DNA from: Microvirga arsenatis
Lineage (GTDB): Bacteria; Pseudomonadota; Alphaproteobacteria; Rhizobiales; Beijerinckiaceae
Length of the DNA stretch: 64,000 bases
Direction: 5' to 3'
Assembly (NCBI RefSeq): GCF_009910705.1
Contig: NZ_JAAAXJ010000001.1
Location: 654,605-718,604 of the forward strand
Numbering within the stretch: position 1 is the first letter of the stretch; each line of letters opens with the position of its first letter. Position numbers and translations under genes: made by a program. The notes beneath the pieces are model-generated. The model saw only the letters and a list, made by a program, of their open reading frames with translations, did no database searches and had not been told where the DNA came from. This document shows positions 21,265-31,437 of the stretch, one piece after another.

Positions 21265-22578
21265 TCAGGCGATCAGGAAGTCCGCAGCCGAGAGCTTCAG
21301 GTTCTTGTCGATCGTTGCGAACCGGATCGCCGCCGCTGCCGTTCCGATGCCATCGGCATCGTAGAAGAGGGCGCCGGTCTTCTTGTTGTAGATGATCCGG
21401 TCGTCGGCATCCTTCGCCGCCGTGTGGCTGACGAAGAAGCTAGAAGGAAGCTTGCCCGCAGCAATGCCGGTAAAGACGGATTGATCGAGAACGATGGTGT
21501 CGTCACGCGTCGAGAAACCGGTGATCTTGTCGATTCCGGAGCCGAGAGCGGCATCGAACACAAACGCATCCCGGCCCGCCCCGCCATTGAGGGCGTCCGT
21601 ACCCAGGCCGCCGGTGAGGCGGTCGTTGCCAGCGCCGCCGATCAGCTTGTCGTTCCCGCCGCGTCCTTCCAGGAGGTCGTTGCCTGCAAGGCCGTCGAGC
21701 GTGTTCCGGCCGGTATGGCCGATGAGCAGGTTGGCCTTCGCCGTGCCCTTCAGGCTCACGGATTTCCCGGCACTGAGCGCCTCGTCGGCAGCCAGACCCT
21801 CGAACAGCCTGTCGCTCGACGACAAAGTGGTGTTCTTCGTCACCACGCGGCAGTCGAGACCACCGGCGTCGATGATGATGTCGACCTTTTCCCTGAACTT
21901 GTAGACGTCGTTGCCCTTGCCGCCCTTCAGGATGTTCGGGCCTTCGCCGCCGCCGCCGATCAAGGTGTCGTTGCCGTCGCCGCCGTCGAGGACGTCGATG
22001 CCGTCGCCGCCGTCGAGATAGTCGTTGCCGAGGTTGCCATAGAGCAGGTCACGGCCGAGGCCTGCGGTGACACGCTCGCCTGCCGTGCTGCCGACGAAAC
22101 GGTCGTCCAAGACCCTTGTTGTATCGGTGTTCATCTCAACCAGAATGGTCTGATTGGCTCGGCTCCAGTTCAGGAAAGTCGTTCCGGACAGATCGAGATC
22201 GACGGATTCAGAGGCGCTCGTGAAGTGGATCGTGTCAATGCCGGCCGTGGATCCGTAAACCTGAGAAACGCCAAAGAAGCTGTTGGCGTTGTAAGTGAGC
22301 GTAGTTGCAGTCGGTACCGGGGACGCAAAAGTAAGAGCATCAATGGCGGTGATGGAATTGAAGTGAGCAGAGCCAAGGAGTTGGATGACGTCTATTTGGC
22401 GATCATTGAAATGGCCAAAGTTGTTCGTTCCGGAAATGCTTGTTCTTGCTACGCCTGCATTCACTACGAAAGTGTCGTTACCGCCCAATCCGACATAGAT
22501 CAGAGTGTCGTTAGGATGGGGAGCGACAACGTTGAATACATCATTACTCTCGCTGCCCTCAAAAATACGGTCTGCCAT
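21265..22578 (-). CDS. RTX calcium-binding repeat protein, predicted type I secretion substrate
   Basis: 437 residues. The start is supported by AAAGGGGCAG just upstream on the minus strand. The N-terminus ([15 protein letters not shown]) opens directly with an RTX-like turn. Residues ~20-160 are a beta-rich region without recognised family. Two RTX clusters follow, one around 175-215 ([19 protein letters not shown]) and one around 300-345 ([19 protein letters not shown]). The C-terminal ~100 residues ([11 protein letters not shown]... [16 protein letters not shown], ending AADFLIA) are closely related to the tails of the two plus-strand RTX proteins. Predicted calcium-binding and exported; its partner or target is unknown. 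It is convergent with the cadherin/RTX gene. Confidence 0.87.
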   Translation of the reverse strand: MADRIFEGSESNDVFNVVAPHPNDTLIYVGLGGNDTFVVNAGVARTSISGTNNFGHFNDRQIDVIQLLGSAHFNSITAIDALTFASPVPTATTLTYNANSFFGVSQVYGSTAGIDTIHFTSASESVDLDLSGTTFLNWSRANQTILVEMNTDTTRVLDDRFVGSTAGERVTAGLGRDLLYGNLGNDYLDGGDGIDVLDGGDGNDTLIGGGGEGPNILKGGKGNDVYKFREKVDIIIDAGGLDCRVVTKNTTLSSSDRLFEGLAADEALSAGKSVSLKGTAKANLLIGHTGRNTLDGLAGNDLLEGRGGNDKLIGGAGNDRLTGGLGTDALNGGAGRDAFVFDAALGSGIDKITGFSTRDDTIVLDQSVFTGIAAGKLPSSFFVSHTAAKDADDRIIYNKKTGALFYDADGIGTAAAAIRFATIDKNLKLSAADFLIA

Positions 22579-22613
22579 TTCTGCCCCTTTGTGACTTGGC
22601 TATATGATTATTT

Positions 22614-22627
22614 ATATAACGTTACAT
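22614..22627. promoter_or_regulatory. Imperfect 14-bp palindrome upstream of minus-strand RTX gene
   Basis: ATATAACGTTACAT (reverse complement ATGTAACGTTATAT) fits ATGTAAYRTTAYAT, the same pattern as the perfect palindrome at 7101-7114. It starts 36 bp upstream of the start codon at 22578. Confidence 0.45.
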
Positions 22628-22745
22628 AAGATGGGGCGAGGGGCAATAGAGTATGCCGTCACATATCGAAAGGGCATGACGAGGAGTACCGCTGGAGGTC
22701 CAACGAAGTGGCGATCGACCGCCAGCAGTAAGCAGGGAGTAGTTC

Positions 22746-24002
22746 CTAACAAAACTGCCCTAGCCGGATGATCCGGCATGGCTCTCCCGCGGAGGCCGCA
22801 GGCGCATGAGGGGGGCGGACGAGGAGGGCGTCGGAGCGCTCCAGGATGCTCAGCATGGAGGAATCCTGCAGGAGGTGCGGCGTCGCGACAGGGAGCATCA
22901 GGCGCTCGGTTCCTGGGGAAAGGCTCAAGGGAACCGGCTGAAGGGCGAGGGAGGCCCGCATGTAGTCCTGGCGCTCTCCGTTCGCCGGCAGATCAGCTCC
23001 GAGGATGGCGTCTTCCGTCGGGTCCTCGGCCGCATGCTGGTCGCCGAGCAGGGCGCGGATGGCAGGCACCAGGAACAGCACGGCGCAGACGAGGGACGAA
23101 ACCGGGTTGCCAGGCAGCCCCAGGAGCAGGGTCGAGCCCAGGCGGCCGTGCATCAGCGGCTTTCCAGGGCGCAGGGCCACGCGCCAGAAGCCGAGCCTCA
23201 TGCCCTGGCGGGTGAGGGCCTTCTGCACCAGATCATGCTCCCCTACCGAGGCGCCGCCCAGGGTGACAAGGATGTCGGCCTGGGCCTCCCGCGCGGCCCG
23301 GATGCGCTCCTCGAGCGCTTCGATACTGTCGCGGGCAATGCCGAGATCGATGGCCTCCGCGCCGGCCTTCTCAGCCATCATCAGGGTGGCCGGGAGGCTT
23401 GAGGCCACGATCTGGTCCGGACCTAAGGGATCGCCCGCCCGCACCAGCTCGTCGCCGGTGGCGAGGACGGCAACGCGGGGTTTGCGGTGGACGGAGAGCG
23501 TCCCGTGACCCATCGCGGCGGCCAGCGCGATGTGGCGGGAGTCGAGGCGCAGCCCCGCCTGCAGGAGAATGTCGCCGACCCGGAAATCCAGGCCTGCGGC
23601 GCGGATGTGACGTCCGGGGCGGGGCGCTTCCTTGATCGTCACCGTGTCGCCGGAGCGCTCCGCGTCCTCCTGCAGCACCACAGCGTCGGCGCCTTCGGGC
23701 ACGGGAGCTCCGGTGAAGATCCGCACGGCCTCCCCGAGGCCGAGCGCACCGGCAAACCGGGCTCCTGCTGCACTGGTTCCGATCACCTGGAGGGTCGCAG
23801 GGATCCGGGTGCAGTCGATGCTGCGCACCGCATAGCCGTCCATTGCGGAAGCCGGGAACGGAGGCTGGTCGCGCCGGGCGCTCACATCCTCGGCGAGGGT
23901 GCGCCCGGCGCAGGAGGCCAGAGGAACATGCTCGGCTTCAACCGGCCTTTCGATGCTGGCCAATACGCGGGACAGGGCATCCTCGACCGAGATCAGGCTC
24001 AT
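22746..24002 (-). CDS. moeA: Molybdopterin molybdenumtransferase
   Basis: 418-residue MoeA, which inserts molybdate into adenylated molybdopterin in the last step of molybdenum cofactor synthesis. Family landmarks are the N-terminal [10 protein letters not shown] segment, [18 protein letters not shown] in the substrate region, the MoCF/MogA-like domain with [14 protein letters not shown], and the [11 protein letters not shown] loop followed by the C-terminal beta domain. Its start overlaps the moaC stop by 4 bp (ATGA), so the two are translationally coupled. It is the last gene of the trp-moa run and borders the RTX island. Confidence 0.96.
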   Translation of the reverse strand: MSLISVEDALSRVLASIERPVEAEHVPLASCAGRTLAEDVSARRDQPPFPASAMDGYAVRSIDCTRIPATLQVIGTSAAGARFAGALGLGEAVRIFTGAPVPEGADAVVLQEDAERSGDTVTIKEAPRPGRHIRAAGLDFRVGDILLQAGLRLDSRHIALAAAMGHGTLSVHRKPRVAVLATGDELVRAGDPLGPDQIVASSLPATLMMAEKAGAEAIDLGIARDSIEALEERIRAAREAQADILVTLGGASVGEHDLVQKALTRQGMRLGFWRVALRPGKPLMHGRLGSTLLLGLPGNPVSSLVCAVLFLVPAIRALLGDQHAAEDPTEDAILGADLPANGERQDYMRASLALQPVPLSLSPGTERLMLPVATPHLLQDSSMLSILERSDALLVRPPHAPAASAGEPCRIIRLGQFC

Positions 24003-24475
24003 GGCGCCTCGAAATCTCCCGACCGGCCACCGCTCTTCCGGCGCAGGCGCACGCTCTCGATCCGCATGCCCTTATCGGCGGCCTTCACCATGTCGTAGAT
24101 CGTGAGGCAGGCGACGGAGACGGCGGTGAGCGCCTCCATCTCCACGCCGGTCTGGCCCGACACCTTCACCTCAGCGGTCACCCGCACGCCCGGCAGACTC
24201 TCGTCGAGGGCGCAATCGATCTTCACCTTGGAGATGAGGAGAGGGTGGCAGAGGGGGATGAGCTCGTGGGTGCGCTTCGAGGCCATGATGCCCGCAAGAC
24301 GCGCCGTCCCGAGCACATCGCCCTTCTTGGCGTCGCCCTGGCGGATCAAAGCCAGCGTCTCCGGCCGCATCACCACGCAACCCTCCGCAACGGCGGTGCG
24401 GCTCGTGACGTCCTTGTCCGAGACGTCGACCATGTTGGCCTCGCCCGCCGCGTCGAGATGCGTGAGCCCTGTCAT
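23999..24475 (-). CDS. moaC: Cyclic pyranopterin monophosphate synthase
   Basis: 158-residue MoaC, which with MoaA converts GTP to cyclic pyranopterin monophosphate at the start of molybdenum cofactor synthesis. The N-terminal MVDVSDK motif, the active-site segment around [13 protein letters not shown], and the [23 protein letters not shown] stretch (key parts [10 protein letters not shown] and DMVKA) are all present at normal length. It overlaps trpC upstream by 4 bp and moeA downstream by 4 bp, so it belongs to one transcription unit with the trp genes. Confidence 0.97.
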   Translation of the reverse strand: MTGLTHLDAAGEANMVDVSDKDVTSRTAVAEGCVVMRPETLALIRQGDAKKGDVLGTARLAGIMASKRTHELIPLCHPLLISKVKIDCALDESLPGVRVTAEVKVSGQTGVEMEALTAVSVACLTIYDMVKAADKGMRIESVRLRRKSGGRSGDFEAP

Positions 24476-25272
24476 GCGGCTTCGCCGAACAGGAGCCTGC
24501 GGGTGGCCGCTGCCACGTCGGCCTGACGCATCAGGCTCTCGCCCACGAGGAATGTGCGGATGTTCACCTTCGTGAGACGCTCGATGTCTTCAAGGGTGAA
24601 GATGCCGCTCTCGCCCACGACGATGCGGTCGGGGGGTATGAGCGGGGCGAGTTCTTCGCTCACGCCGAGGGAGACCTCGAAGCTGCGCAGATTCCGGTTG
24701 TTGATGCCCACCAGCTTCGTACCGAGGGGCAGGGCTCGCTCAAGCTCCGCCCGGTCGTGCACCTCGACCAGCACGTCCATGCCGAGACTGTGGGCGGTAT
24801 CGATCAGGGTCCGGGCCTCGCTGTCTGACACGCTCGCCATGATGACGAGGATGCAGTCCGCACCCCAGGCGCGGGCCTCATAGACCTGGTACGGCTCGAA
24901 CAGGAAGTCTTTGCGCAGGGCAGGAAGCCCGGAGGCTTCGCGCGCCAGGCCCAGATATTCGGGCCGGCCTTGGAACGACGGCTCGTCGGTGAGAACCGAG
25001 AGACAGGTGGCGCCGCCCTCGGCATAGGCCCGGGCAAGGCTCGGAGGATCGAAATCCGCGCGGATCAGGCCCTTGGATGGGCTTGCCTTCTTCACCTCCG
25101 CAATAAGGGCAGGCCGACCCTCGGCGAGGTGCCGCTCGATGGCCGCCGCGAACCCGCGCGCAGGCGGGGCCTGCCGGGCGCGGCGCTCAATCTCGGCTTG
25201 CGGAATGGCGGCCTTCGCCGCTGCGATCTCCTGGCGCTTATAGGCTTCGATCCGGCTCAGCACGTCGCTCAT
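24472..25272 (-). CDS. trpC: Indole-3-glycerol phosphate synthase
   Basis: 266-residue TIM-barrel enzyme that closes carboxyphenylaminodeoxyribulose phosphate to indole-3-glycerol phosphate in tryptophan synthesis. The N-terminal helix region is followed by [13 protein letters not shown] with the catalytic Lys, then [25 protein letters not shown] and [11 protein letters not shown], all typical of TrpC. It stands alone, without the TrpF fusion seen in enterics. It starts 10 bp after trpD ends and overlaps moaC. Confidence 0.97.
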   Translation of the reverse strand: MSDVLSRIEAYKRQEIAAAKAAIPQAEIERRARQAPPARGFAAAIERHLAEGRPALIAEVKKASPSKGLIRADFDPPSLARAYAEGGATCLSVLTDEPSFQGRPEYLGLAREASGLPALRKDFLFEPYQVYEARAWGADCILVIMASVSDSEARTLIDTAHSLGMDVLVEVHDRAELERALPLGTKLVGINNRNLRSFEVSLGVSEELAPLIPPDRIVVGESGIFTLEDIERLTKVNIRTFLVGESLMRQADVAAATRRLLFGEAA

Positions 25273-25282
25273 GATCTGGCGC

Positions 25283-26296
25283 TCACCCGTTCGAGACCTT
25301 CACGAGCCGCTCCAAGGTCGCCTTGGAGGCGCCGCTGTCGAGGGCCTGTGACGCGCGCTCCAAACCATCGCGGAGGTTGGCTGCCTCGTCAGCCACCACG
25401 AGGGAGGCCGCCGCATTGAGCAGGGCCACGTCGCGGTAGGCCGTGCGGGCGCCATCGAGAACCTCGCGGAGCGCCCTTGCATTGTGCTCCGGATCGCCGC
25501 CCTTCAGGTCCTCCGGTTTTGCCCTCGGCAAGCCGACCTCATCGGGCGTGACGGTGAAGCGGCGGATGGAGCCGTTCTCCAGCGCGGCCACGAAGGTCGG
25601 GCCGGTGGTTGTCATTTCGTCGAGGCCGTCGGATCCATGCACGGTCCAAACCTTCCTGGAGCCCATCTCCTTCAGAACCTGAGTGAGAGGATCCAGCCAA
25701 GTTTCTGAAAACACGCCTAGAAGCTGATGCTTGACCCCAGCCGGATTCGAGAGCGGCCCCAACAGGTTGAAGATCGTGCGCGTGCCGAGTTCCACGCGCA
25801 CGGGCGCCACGTGGCGCATGGCGGCGTGGTGGCTCTGGGCGAACATGAAGCACAGGCCCACCTCCTTGAGGCAGCGCTCAAGGCCTTCCGGATCGAGGCC
25901 GAGCTTCACGCCCAGGGCTGCCAGCACATCGGCCGTACCGGATTTCGAGGAGGCAGCGCGGTTGCCGTGCTTGGCGACCGGCACGCCGCAGGAGGCGACG
26001 ATGATGGAGGCCAATGTCGAGATGTTGTAGCTGCCCGAATGATCGCCGCCCGTGCCGACGATATCGACAGCCCTGTCCGGGGCGTTCACCGTAATCATGC
26101 GCCCGCGCATCGCCGTGACCGCACCGACGATCTCCTCAAGCGCCTCGCCACGCACGCGCAGGGCCATCAGGAAGGCGCCGCCCTGGGCGGGGGTGACCTC
26201 GCCGGAGAGCAGGTCGTCGAAGGCCCAGCGCGCCTCGTCTCGGGTCAGCGACGCCCCCGTAGCAACCTTGGCGAGATAGGATTTGAAGGATTCCAT
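25283..26296 (-). CDS. trpD: Anthranilate phosphoribosyltransferase
   Basis: About 337 residues. TrpD transfers phosphoribose from PRPP to anthranilate. The start at ATG 26296 ([11 protein letters not shown]) is chosen over an in-frame TTG at 26305: AGGA lies 11 nt before this ATG but almost touches the TTG. The diagnostic PRPP loop [17 protein letters not shown], the [12 protein letters not shown] segment and the [14 protein letters not shown] region (here [16 protein letters not shown]) are intact. It lies 5 bp downstream of trpG in the same run. Confidence 0.96.
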   Translation of the reverse strand: MESFKSYLAKVATGASLTRDEARWAFDDLLSGEVTPAQGGAFLMALRVRGEALEEIVGAVTAMRGRMITVNAPDRAVDIVGTGGDHSGSYNISTLASIIVASCGVPVAKHGNRAASSKSGTADVLAALGVKLGLDPEGLERCLKEVGLCFMFAQSHHAAMRHVAPVRVELGTRTIFNLLGPLSNPAGVKHQLLGVFSETWLDPLTQVLKEMGSRKVWTVHGSDGLDEMTTTGPTFVAALENGSIRRFTVTPDEVGLPRAKPEDLKGGDPEHNARALREVLDGARTAYRDVALLNAAASLVVADEAANLRDGLERASQALDSGASKATLERLVKVSNG

Positions 26297-26301
26297 CGGT
26301 T

Positions 26302-26931
26302 TCAATGTCCTGCTGGCACGGACGGCCCGCCACCCGCGCGGTGCCTGGCGTTCCAGTCCCCGGCGAGTGCGAAGAAGTTGCGCATGATGGTCGTCCCATG
26401 CTCCGACAGGATGCTTTCGGGATGGAACTGAACACCATGGATCGGCAGCGACCGGTGGGACAGGCCCATCACCAGCCCGTCCGAGGTTTCGGCCGTGACC
26501 ATGAGGTCGTCCGGGCAGGTTTCGCGGTCCACGATCAGGGAATGGTAGCGGGTGGCCTTGAAGGGGCCGTTGATGCCCCGGAACACCGCCTGTCCGTTGT
26601 GCTCCACGTCGGAGACCTTGCCGTGCATCGGCAGGGACGCCCGGGAGACGGTGCCGCCAAAGGCCTGGCCGATGGTCTGCAGCCCGAGGCAGACGCCGAA
26701 GGTGGGGATCTCGGGGGAGGCGCGCTTGACGAGATCGAGGCAGATCCCGGCCTCGTTGGGGGTACAGGGCCCCGGCGAGAGCACGATGGCGTCCGGACGG
26801 GAGGCGAGCACCTCGTCGGTGGCGATGGCATCGTTGCGCACCACCTGGACCGAGGTGGCGAGAGGGCCGAGCAGATGCACCAGATTCCAGGTGAAGCTGT
26901 CGTAGTTGTCGATCACGAGAACGCGGGTCAT
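26302..26931 (-). CDS. trpG: Anthranilate synthase component II (glutamine amidotransferase)
   Basis: About 209 residues. This subunit supplies ammonia from glutamine to TrpE. The start is set at [13 protein letters not shown], the standard N-terminus; the open frame upstream is unrelated. The class I amidotransferase triad is visible: Cys in [10 protein letters not shown] (about 81) and His-Glu in HGVQFHPES. The protein is separate from TrpE, unlike the fused TrpEG of Rhizobium-type relatives. A 64-bp gap separates it from trpE. Confidence 0.96.
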   Translation of the reverse strand: MTRVLVIDNYDSFTWNLVHLLGPLATSVQVVRNDAIATDEVLASRPDAIVLSPGPCTPNEAGICLDLVKRASPEIPTFGVCLGLQTIGQAFGGTVSRASLPMHGKVSDVEHNGQAVFRGINGPFKATRYHSLIVDRETCPDDLMVTAETSDGLVMGLSHRSLPIHGVQFHPESILSEHGTTIMRNFFALAGDWNARHRAGGGPSVPAGH

Positions 26932-26995
26932 GGCGCGCCGACGTTCGCGTATGCGGCGGCCTCGGTCAAGGGAAGCATTGCCACCGGCGCGGCCG

Positions 26996-28516
26996 TCATT
27001 GCCCGACCCTCGCCTCGCTCGCAAAGCGTACCGCCTCCTCCGCCGCGCGGAACAGGGCCTTGGCCTTGTTGATGCACTCCTGCTGCTCGGAAGCCGGGTC
27101 GGAGTCATAGACGATGCCCGCGCCCGCCTGAACCGCCATGCGCCCATCCTTCACCACCGCCGTGCGCAGCACGATGCAGGTGTCCATCTCGCCGTTGGCT
27201 CCGAAATAGCCGATGCAGCCGGCATAGGGGCCGCGCTTGTCCTTCTCCAGCTCGTCGATGATCTGCATGGCGCGCACCTTCGGCGCGCCGGAGACCGTGC
27301 CGGCCGGGAAGCCCGCCACGAGCGCGTCGAGGGCATCGAAGCTCGGGTCGAGGCGGCCCTCCACATTCGAAACGATGTGCATCACCTGGCTGTAATATTC
27401 GAGGAAGAAGGAATCCGTGACCTCGACCGAACCCATCTCCGCGACCCGGCCCACGTCGTTGCGTCCGAGATCGAGGAGCATCAGGTGCTCGGCCCGCTCC
27501 TTCGGGTCGGCGAGGAGGCTCTCCGCATGAGCCCGATCCTCGGCCGCGGTGACGCCCCGCGGACGGGTGCCCGCGATGGGGCGGATCGTGACCTTGCCGT
27601 CGCGGACCCGCACCAGGATCTCCGGGGAGGAGCAGACGATCTGAAAACCTTCAAAATCGAGGTAGCACAGGAACGGCGCCGGGTTGACGCGCCGCAGGGA
27701 GCGGTAGAGCGCAAAGGCGGGAAGCGGGAAGGGCGCCTCGAACCGTTGCGACAGCACCACCTGAAAGATGTCCCCTGCGCGGATATACTCCTTCGCCTTG
27801 GCCACCATCGCCGTGAACTCCTCCGGCGTGGTGTTGGAGACCGGCGGCTCGAAGTGGATCTTCGTCGGGTCGCTGCGGTCGTCGATGGGGATCGGACGCT
27901 CCAGCGCCGCCGTCACCTCGTCCAGCCGCGCGAGCGCGGTCTCGTAGGCCGCTTTGGCCGGAATCCCGGCCTGGGGACGTACCGGCGTGATCAGGGAGAT
28001 CTCGTCCCGGACCCCATCGAACACCACCATCACCGTCGGCCGGACCAGGATGGCGTCCGGAACCTTCAAGGCATCGGGATTGGTCTCGGGCAGGCGCTCC
28101 ATGAAGCGCACCATGTCGTAGCCCAGATAGCCGAAGAGACCGGCCGCCATGGGCGGCAGGTCGTCGGAGAGGGGCAGGGCGCTTTCCCGGATCAGCGCCC
28201 GCAGGCTCTCCAGCGGCGGCCGCTCGTCCACGCGGAATTCCTGCATCCGGCTGAGGGCATGGCGGTCGATGGATGCCACGCCGTCCTGGCAGCGCCAGAC
28301 AAGGTCCGGGTCGAGCCCGATCATGGAGAAACGCCCACGGGTGGCGCCGCCCTCCACGGATTCCAGAAGGAAGGCCGCGCCCTGCCGGTCATGCCGCAGC
28401 TTCAGGAAGGCCGCGACCGGGGTCAGCAGATCGCCGACGAGAGTGGCGCGCAGGACGCCGGCCTCGCCGGCCTCGTAAGCAGCGGCGAAGGATGCGAAAT
28501 CAGGCGTGATCGTCAT
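26996..28516 (-). CDS. trpE: Anthranilate synthase component I
   Basis: 506-residue chorismate-utilising enzyme that makes anthranilate, the committed step of tryptophan synthesis. The N-terminal region carries a VEGGATRGRFSMIG segment (usual place of Trp feedback binding), and the C-terminal catalytic domain has RPIAGTRPRG, DLGRNDVGRV and GTVSGAPKVRAM. It begins only 4 bp after the ppiD-like stop codon, so there is no room for a trp leader or attenuator directly upstream. Confidence 0.97.
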   Translation of the reverse strand: MTITPDFASFAAAYEAGEAGVLRATLVGDLLTPVAAFLKLRHDRQGAAFLLESVEGGATRGRFSMIGLDPDLVWRCQDGVASIDRHALSRMQEFRVDERPPLESLRALIRESALPLSDDLPPMAAGLFGYLGYDMVRFMERLPETNPDALKVPDAILVRPTVMVVFDGVRDEISLITPVRPQAGIPAKAAYETALARLDEVTAALERPIPIDDRSDPTKIHFEPPVSNTTPEEFTAMVAKAKEYIRAGDIFQVVLSQRFEAPFPLPAFALYRSLRRVNPAPFLCYLDFEGFQIVCSSPEILVRVRDGKVTIRPIAGTRPRGVTAAEDRAHAESLLADPKERAEHLMLLDLGRNDVGRVAEMGSVEVTDSFFLEYYSQVMHIVSNVEGRLDPSFDALDALVAGFPAGTVSGAPKVRAMQIIDELEKDKRGPYAGCIGYFGANGEMDTCIVLRTAVVKDGRMAVQAGAGIVYDSDPASEQQECINKAKALFRAAEEAVRFASEARVGQ

Positions 28517-28520
28517 GGCC

Positions 28521-30413
28521 TTACGATTCGCTGCCCGTCGCCCGGCGCAGGGCCTGCTGGTTGATGGTGACCTCCAGTTCCTGCCGCACCTGAGCGATGT
28601 ACTGGCTGATCAGGTCGTCGCCATAGGCATTGCGGAGCTGGGTCTCGGTGTTCTGCGCCTGCTGGGTAGTCGTGACCAGGGGCGGCACCGTGGCGGCGGT
28701 TACCTTGAACACTGCGCGACCCTCACCGCTCGCCGCATGCCCGGCCTTGCCCACCGGCACGGCGAAGATGCGGTTCACGGCCTCGACCGCCAGATCGTCC
28801 TTGGCGGCATTGCGGGAGAGATCCGCCGCGTTCTTGACGGACACGCCGGCCTCCTGGGCCACGGCTTCGACAGCCTCGCCCTTCTCGAGGCGCTCCGCCA
28901 GGCCACGCGCCCTCTCGGAGAGACGCTGGGCCACTTGATCCTGACGCCACTGGGCGCCGACCTGTTCGCGCACCTCGTCCAGGGTCTTCTCGCGGGAGGG
29001 TTCGATCCCGGTTACGTCGTACCAGACATAGCCGGTCGCCGTGCGCAGGGCCTCGTTGTCGACGCCAATGTCGGAGGCGAAGGCCGCCTTCACCACCGCA
29101 TCCTTCTCGGGAAGGTTGACCGGGCTGCCAGCCTTGTCGAGGCCGTTGGCGTCCACAGCCGGCACCTGGATCAGGGTCAGGCCCTTTTCCCGGGCGATGT
29201 CGGCCAAGGGCTTGGCGCCCGCCCGCAGATCCTCGATCTCATCATGGATCTTCTCGATCTGGCCCTGGGCGCGCTCCACGGCGATCTCGCGGCGCAGGTC
29301 GGCAGCCACGTCCTCGAAGGGCCGCACGGCCTCGGGCTGGACCTGCGTGACGCGCACGAGCACGGGCCCGAAGCGGCCTGCGATGGGGGCGCTCACGGCG
29401 CCCTGCTCGAGGCCGAAGGCCGCTTCGGCCACGGCCTGATCAAGCATCTCCGCCTTGGTGAAGGTGCCGAGCTCGAGGTCCTGCGGGGAGATGTTGCGCT
29501 CTGCGGCAAGAGCCTCGAAGGCTGTGCCCCCCTTGATCTTGGCGGCGGCGGCCTCTGCTTCGGCCTGGGACGGGAAGGTGATCTGCTGGATCGTGCGGCG
29601 CTCAGGCGTGCCGTATCTCGCCTTCTGCTGCTCGTAGCGCTGGCGGGCATCCGCCTCGGAGATGGTTTCGGGCCTGGCGAGGGATGCGGCATCGAGCGCC
29701 AGGACGCTCACGGACCGGTACTCGGGCGCCCGGAAATCGCTCTTCCTCTCGTTGAAGAAGCTCTGAAGCTGCTCGGCGGTGGGAGCCGGAATGTCGCCCG
29801 CCAGTTCCGGCGTCAGCAGCAGATACGAGGCGCTGCGGCGCTCGCTGGCATAGCGGTGCAGGGCTTCCTTGGCCGCCATCGGCACGGTGACGTCGCCAGC
29901 GAGGGCCTCGGCCAGGTGCAGGCGCAGCATGGAGGCGCGCTGCTCCTGAACGAAGCCCGCCTCGGAGAGGTTCACGTTGCGTAAGGCCTGATCGAAAAGA
30001 GCGCGATTGAACTGCCCATCGGCCCCCTTGAAGGCCGGATTGTTCACGATCGAGCCGGCCACGAGCTCATCGGACACCGAAAGGCCCATTTCCTTGGCCT
30101 TCTCAGCCATCACGGCCTCGGTCACGAGGTTGTTGATCACCTGCTGATCCAGTCCGAAGGCCCTGGCCTGCTCAGGGCTGATGACGGTACGGAACTGCCG
30201 TCCGAGCCGCTGGAGTTCCTCGGTATAGGCCTCGCGCACCTGCTCCACCGAAATGGTGGTGCTGCCCACCTCGGCGACCGTGGAGGCCGGGGTGGCGCGG
30301 AAGATGTCGCCGATGCCCCAGATGGCGAAGCTGACGATGATCGCGCCGAAAAAGATGGTGGCAATGATTTTGCCGACCACGGTCTGCCCAGCCTTGCGCA
30401 TGTTCCGAAGCAT
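28521..30413 (-). CDS. PpiD/SurA-like periplasmic peptidyl-prolyl isomerase, membrane-anchored
   Basis: About 630 residues. One N-terminal transmembrane helix (IIATIFFGAIIVSFAIWGIG, about 17-36) anchors a periplasmic chaperone. A SurA-N-type domain follows (EVGSTTISVEQVREAY...), then a PPIC-type isomerase domain around 260-380 and a long C-terminal helical region. This is the PpiD-like architecture involved in folding of outer-membrane and exported proteins. The ATG at 30413 (MLRNMRKAGQ) is chosen over an in-frame TTG six codons upstream. It heads the minus-strand run into trpE and is divergent from tpiA. Confidence 0.9.
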   Translation of the reverse strand: MLRNMRKAGQTVVGKIIATIFFGAIIVSFAIWGIGDIFRATPASTVAEVGSTTISVEQVREAYTEELQRLGRQFRTVISPEQARAFGLDQQVINNLVTEAVMAEKAKEMGLSVSDELVAGSIVNNPAFKGADGQFNRALFDQALRNVNLSEAGFVQEQRASMLRLHLAEALAGDVTVPMAAKEALHRYASERRSASYLLLTPELAGDIPAPTAEQLQSFFNERKSDFRAPEYRSVSVLALDAASLARPETISEADARQRYEQQKARYGTPERRTIQQITFPSQAEAEAAAAKIKGGTAFEALAAERNISPQDLELGTFTKAEMLDQAVAEAAFGLEQGAVSAPIAGRFGPVLVRVTQVQPEAVRPFEDVAADLRREIAVERAQGQIEKIHDEIEDLRAGAKPLADIAREKGLTLIQVPAVDANGLDKAGSPVNLPEKDAVVKAAFASDIGVDNEALRTATGYVWYDVTGIEPSREKTLDEVREQVGAQWRQDQVAQRLSERARGLAERLEKGEAVEAVAQEAGVSVKNAADLSRNAAKDDLAVEAVNRIFAVPVGKAGHAASGEGRAVFKVTAATVPPLVTTTQQAQNTETQLRNAYGDDLISQYIAQVRQELEVTINQQALRRATGSES

Positions 30414-30549
30414 CGTGAACCCGTTTCCCAAAAACTCGTTAAACCTGCCGATAAACGATCAGCGCCTCTCCGAAAAGGGCAAGTCTGGTTGAAAGAGGGC
30501 TCAAGCCTCTGCTAGTGCCAATTTATCAAGCGTGACAGGAGTGCCTTAA

Positions 30550-31317
30550 ATGAGCGTCGATAGGCCGCGCCCCTTGGTTGCGGGCAACTGGAAGATGAAC
30601 GGATTGAGGACCTCGGCGAAGGTGCTGGAGGAGATCCATGCCGGCTACACCCCCGGCCTCAAGGCCAAAGTGGAGCTCGCCGTCTGCCCGCCTGCGACCC
30701 TGATCGCTCCTTTCGCCCGGCTCTCCGTCGGCTCCCGGGTCGCCATCGGCGGACAGGACTGCCATGCCAAGGAATCGGGCGCCTTCACCGGGGATCTTTC
30801 GGCCGAAATGCTGGCCGATGCGGGCGCGACCTATGTGATCGTCGGCCACTCCGAGCGCCGGCAGTACCACCGGGAGAAGGATGCCGACGTCTGCGCCAAG
30901 GCGGTGGCGGCCCACCGGGCCGGCCTGACGGCCATCGTCTGTGTCGGCGAAACCCGGGAGGAGCGCGAGGGGGGCAAGACGCTCAACGTCGTCCGCAAGC
31001 AGCTGCGCGGCTCGATTCCCGTCGATTCGAACAGCCACAACCTCGTGGTCGCCTACGAGCCTGTCTGGGCCATCGGGACGGGGCTCACCCCGACGGCAGC
31101 GGACGTGGCGGAGGTCCATGTCCTGATCCGCGACGAGCTGCGCCGCCTCGTCGGCAAGGCCGATGCCCCCAAGGTCCGAATCCTTTACGGCGGCTCGGTG
31201 AAGCCCTCCAACGCCGCCGAGCTCATGGCGGTGGACAACGTCAACGGGGCTTTGGTGGGCGGCGCGAGCCTCGTCGCGGCCGATTTCCTGGCCATCGCAG
31301 GCGCCTATCTCGGGTAA
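30550..31317 (+). CDS. tpiA: Triose-phosphate isomerase
   Basis: 255-residue TIM-barrel enzyme that interconverts dihydroxyacetone phosphate and glyceraldehyde 3-phosphate. The substrate Lys is in AGNWKMN, the catalytic His in VIVGHSERR (about 100), the catalytic Glu in [11 protein letters not shown] (about 170), and the phosphate loop is [15 protein letters not shown] lies about 9 bp upstream of the ATG. It starts the plus-strand run tpiA-secG-pyrG. Confidence 0.98.
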   Translation: MSVDRPRPLVAGNWKMNGLRTSAKVLEEIHAGYTPGLKAKVELAVCPPATLIAPFARLSVGSRVAIGGQDCHAKESGAFTGDLSAEMLADAGATYVIVGHSERRQYHREKDADVCAKAVAAHRAGLTAIVCVGETREEREGGKTLNVVRKQLRGSIPVDSNSHNLVVAYEPVWAIGTGLTPTAADVAEVHVLIRDELRRLVGKADAPKVRILYGGSVKPSNAAELMAVDNVNGALVGGASLVAADFLAIAGAYLG

Positions 31318-31437
31318 CCGCGAAAAGGCGGGTTGCGGGTCTTTGATCCGGCGCCCACCTGTGCTACAGGCCGCCGCAACGAACGGGTTGCGAGCGGCTG
31401 GCGCCCTGTGCGCAGCCGCTTGAGGTTTTTGAAAACG

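Noticed and set aside
6488..22745. Search for mobile-element hallmarks at the RTX island
   Set aside because: No integrase, transposase, tRNA gene or obvious terminal repeats were found, so I do not label the island a transposon, prophage or ICE.
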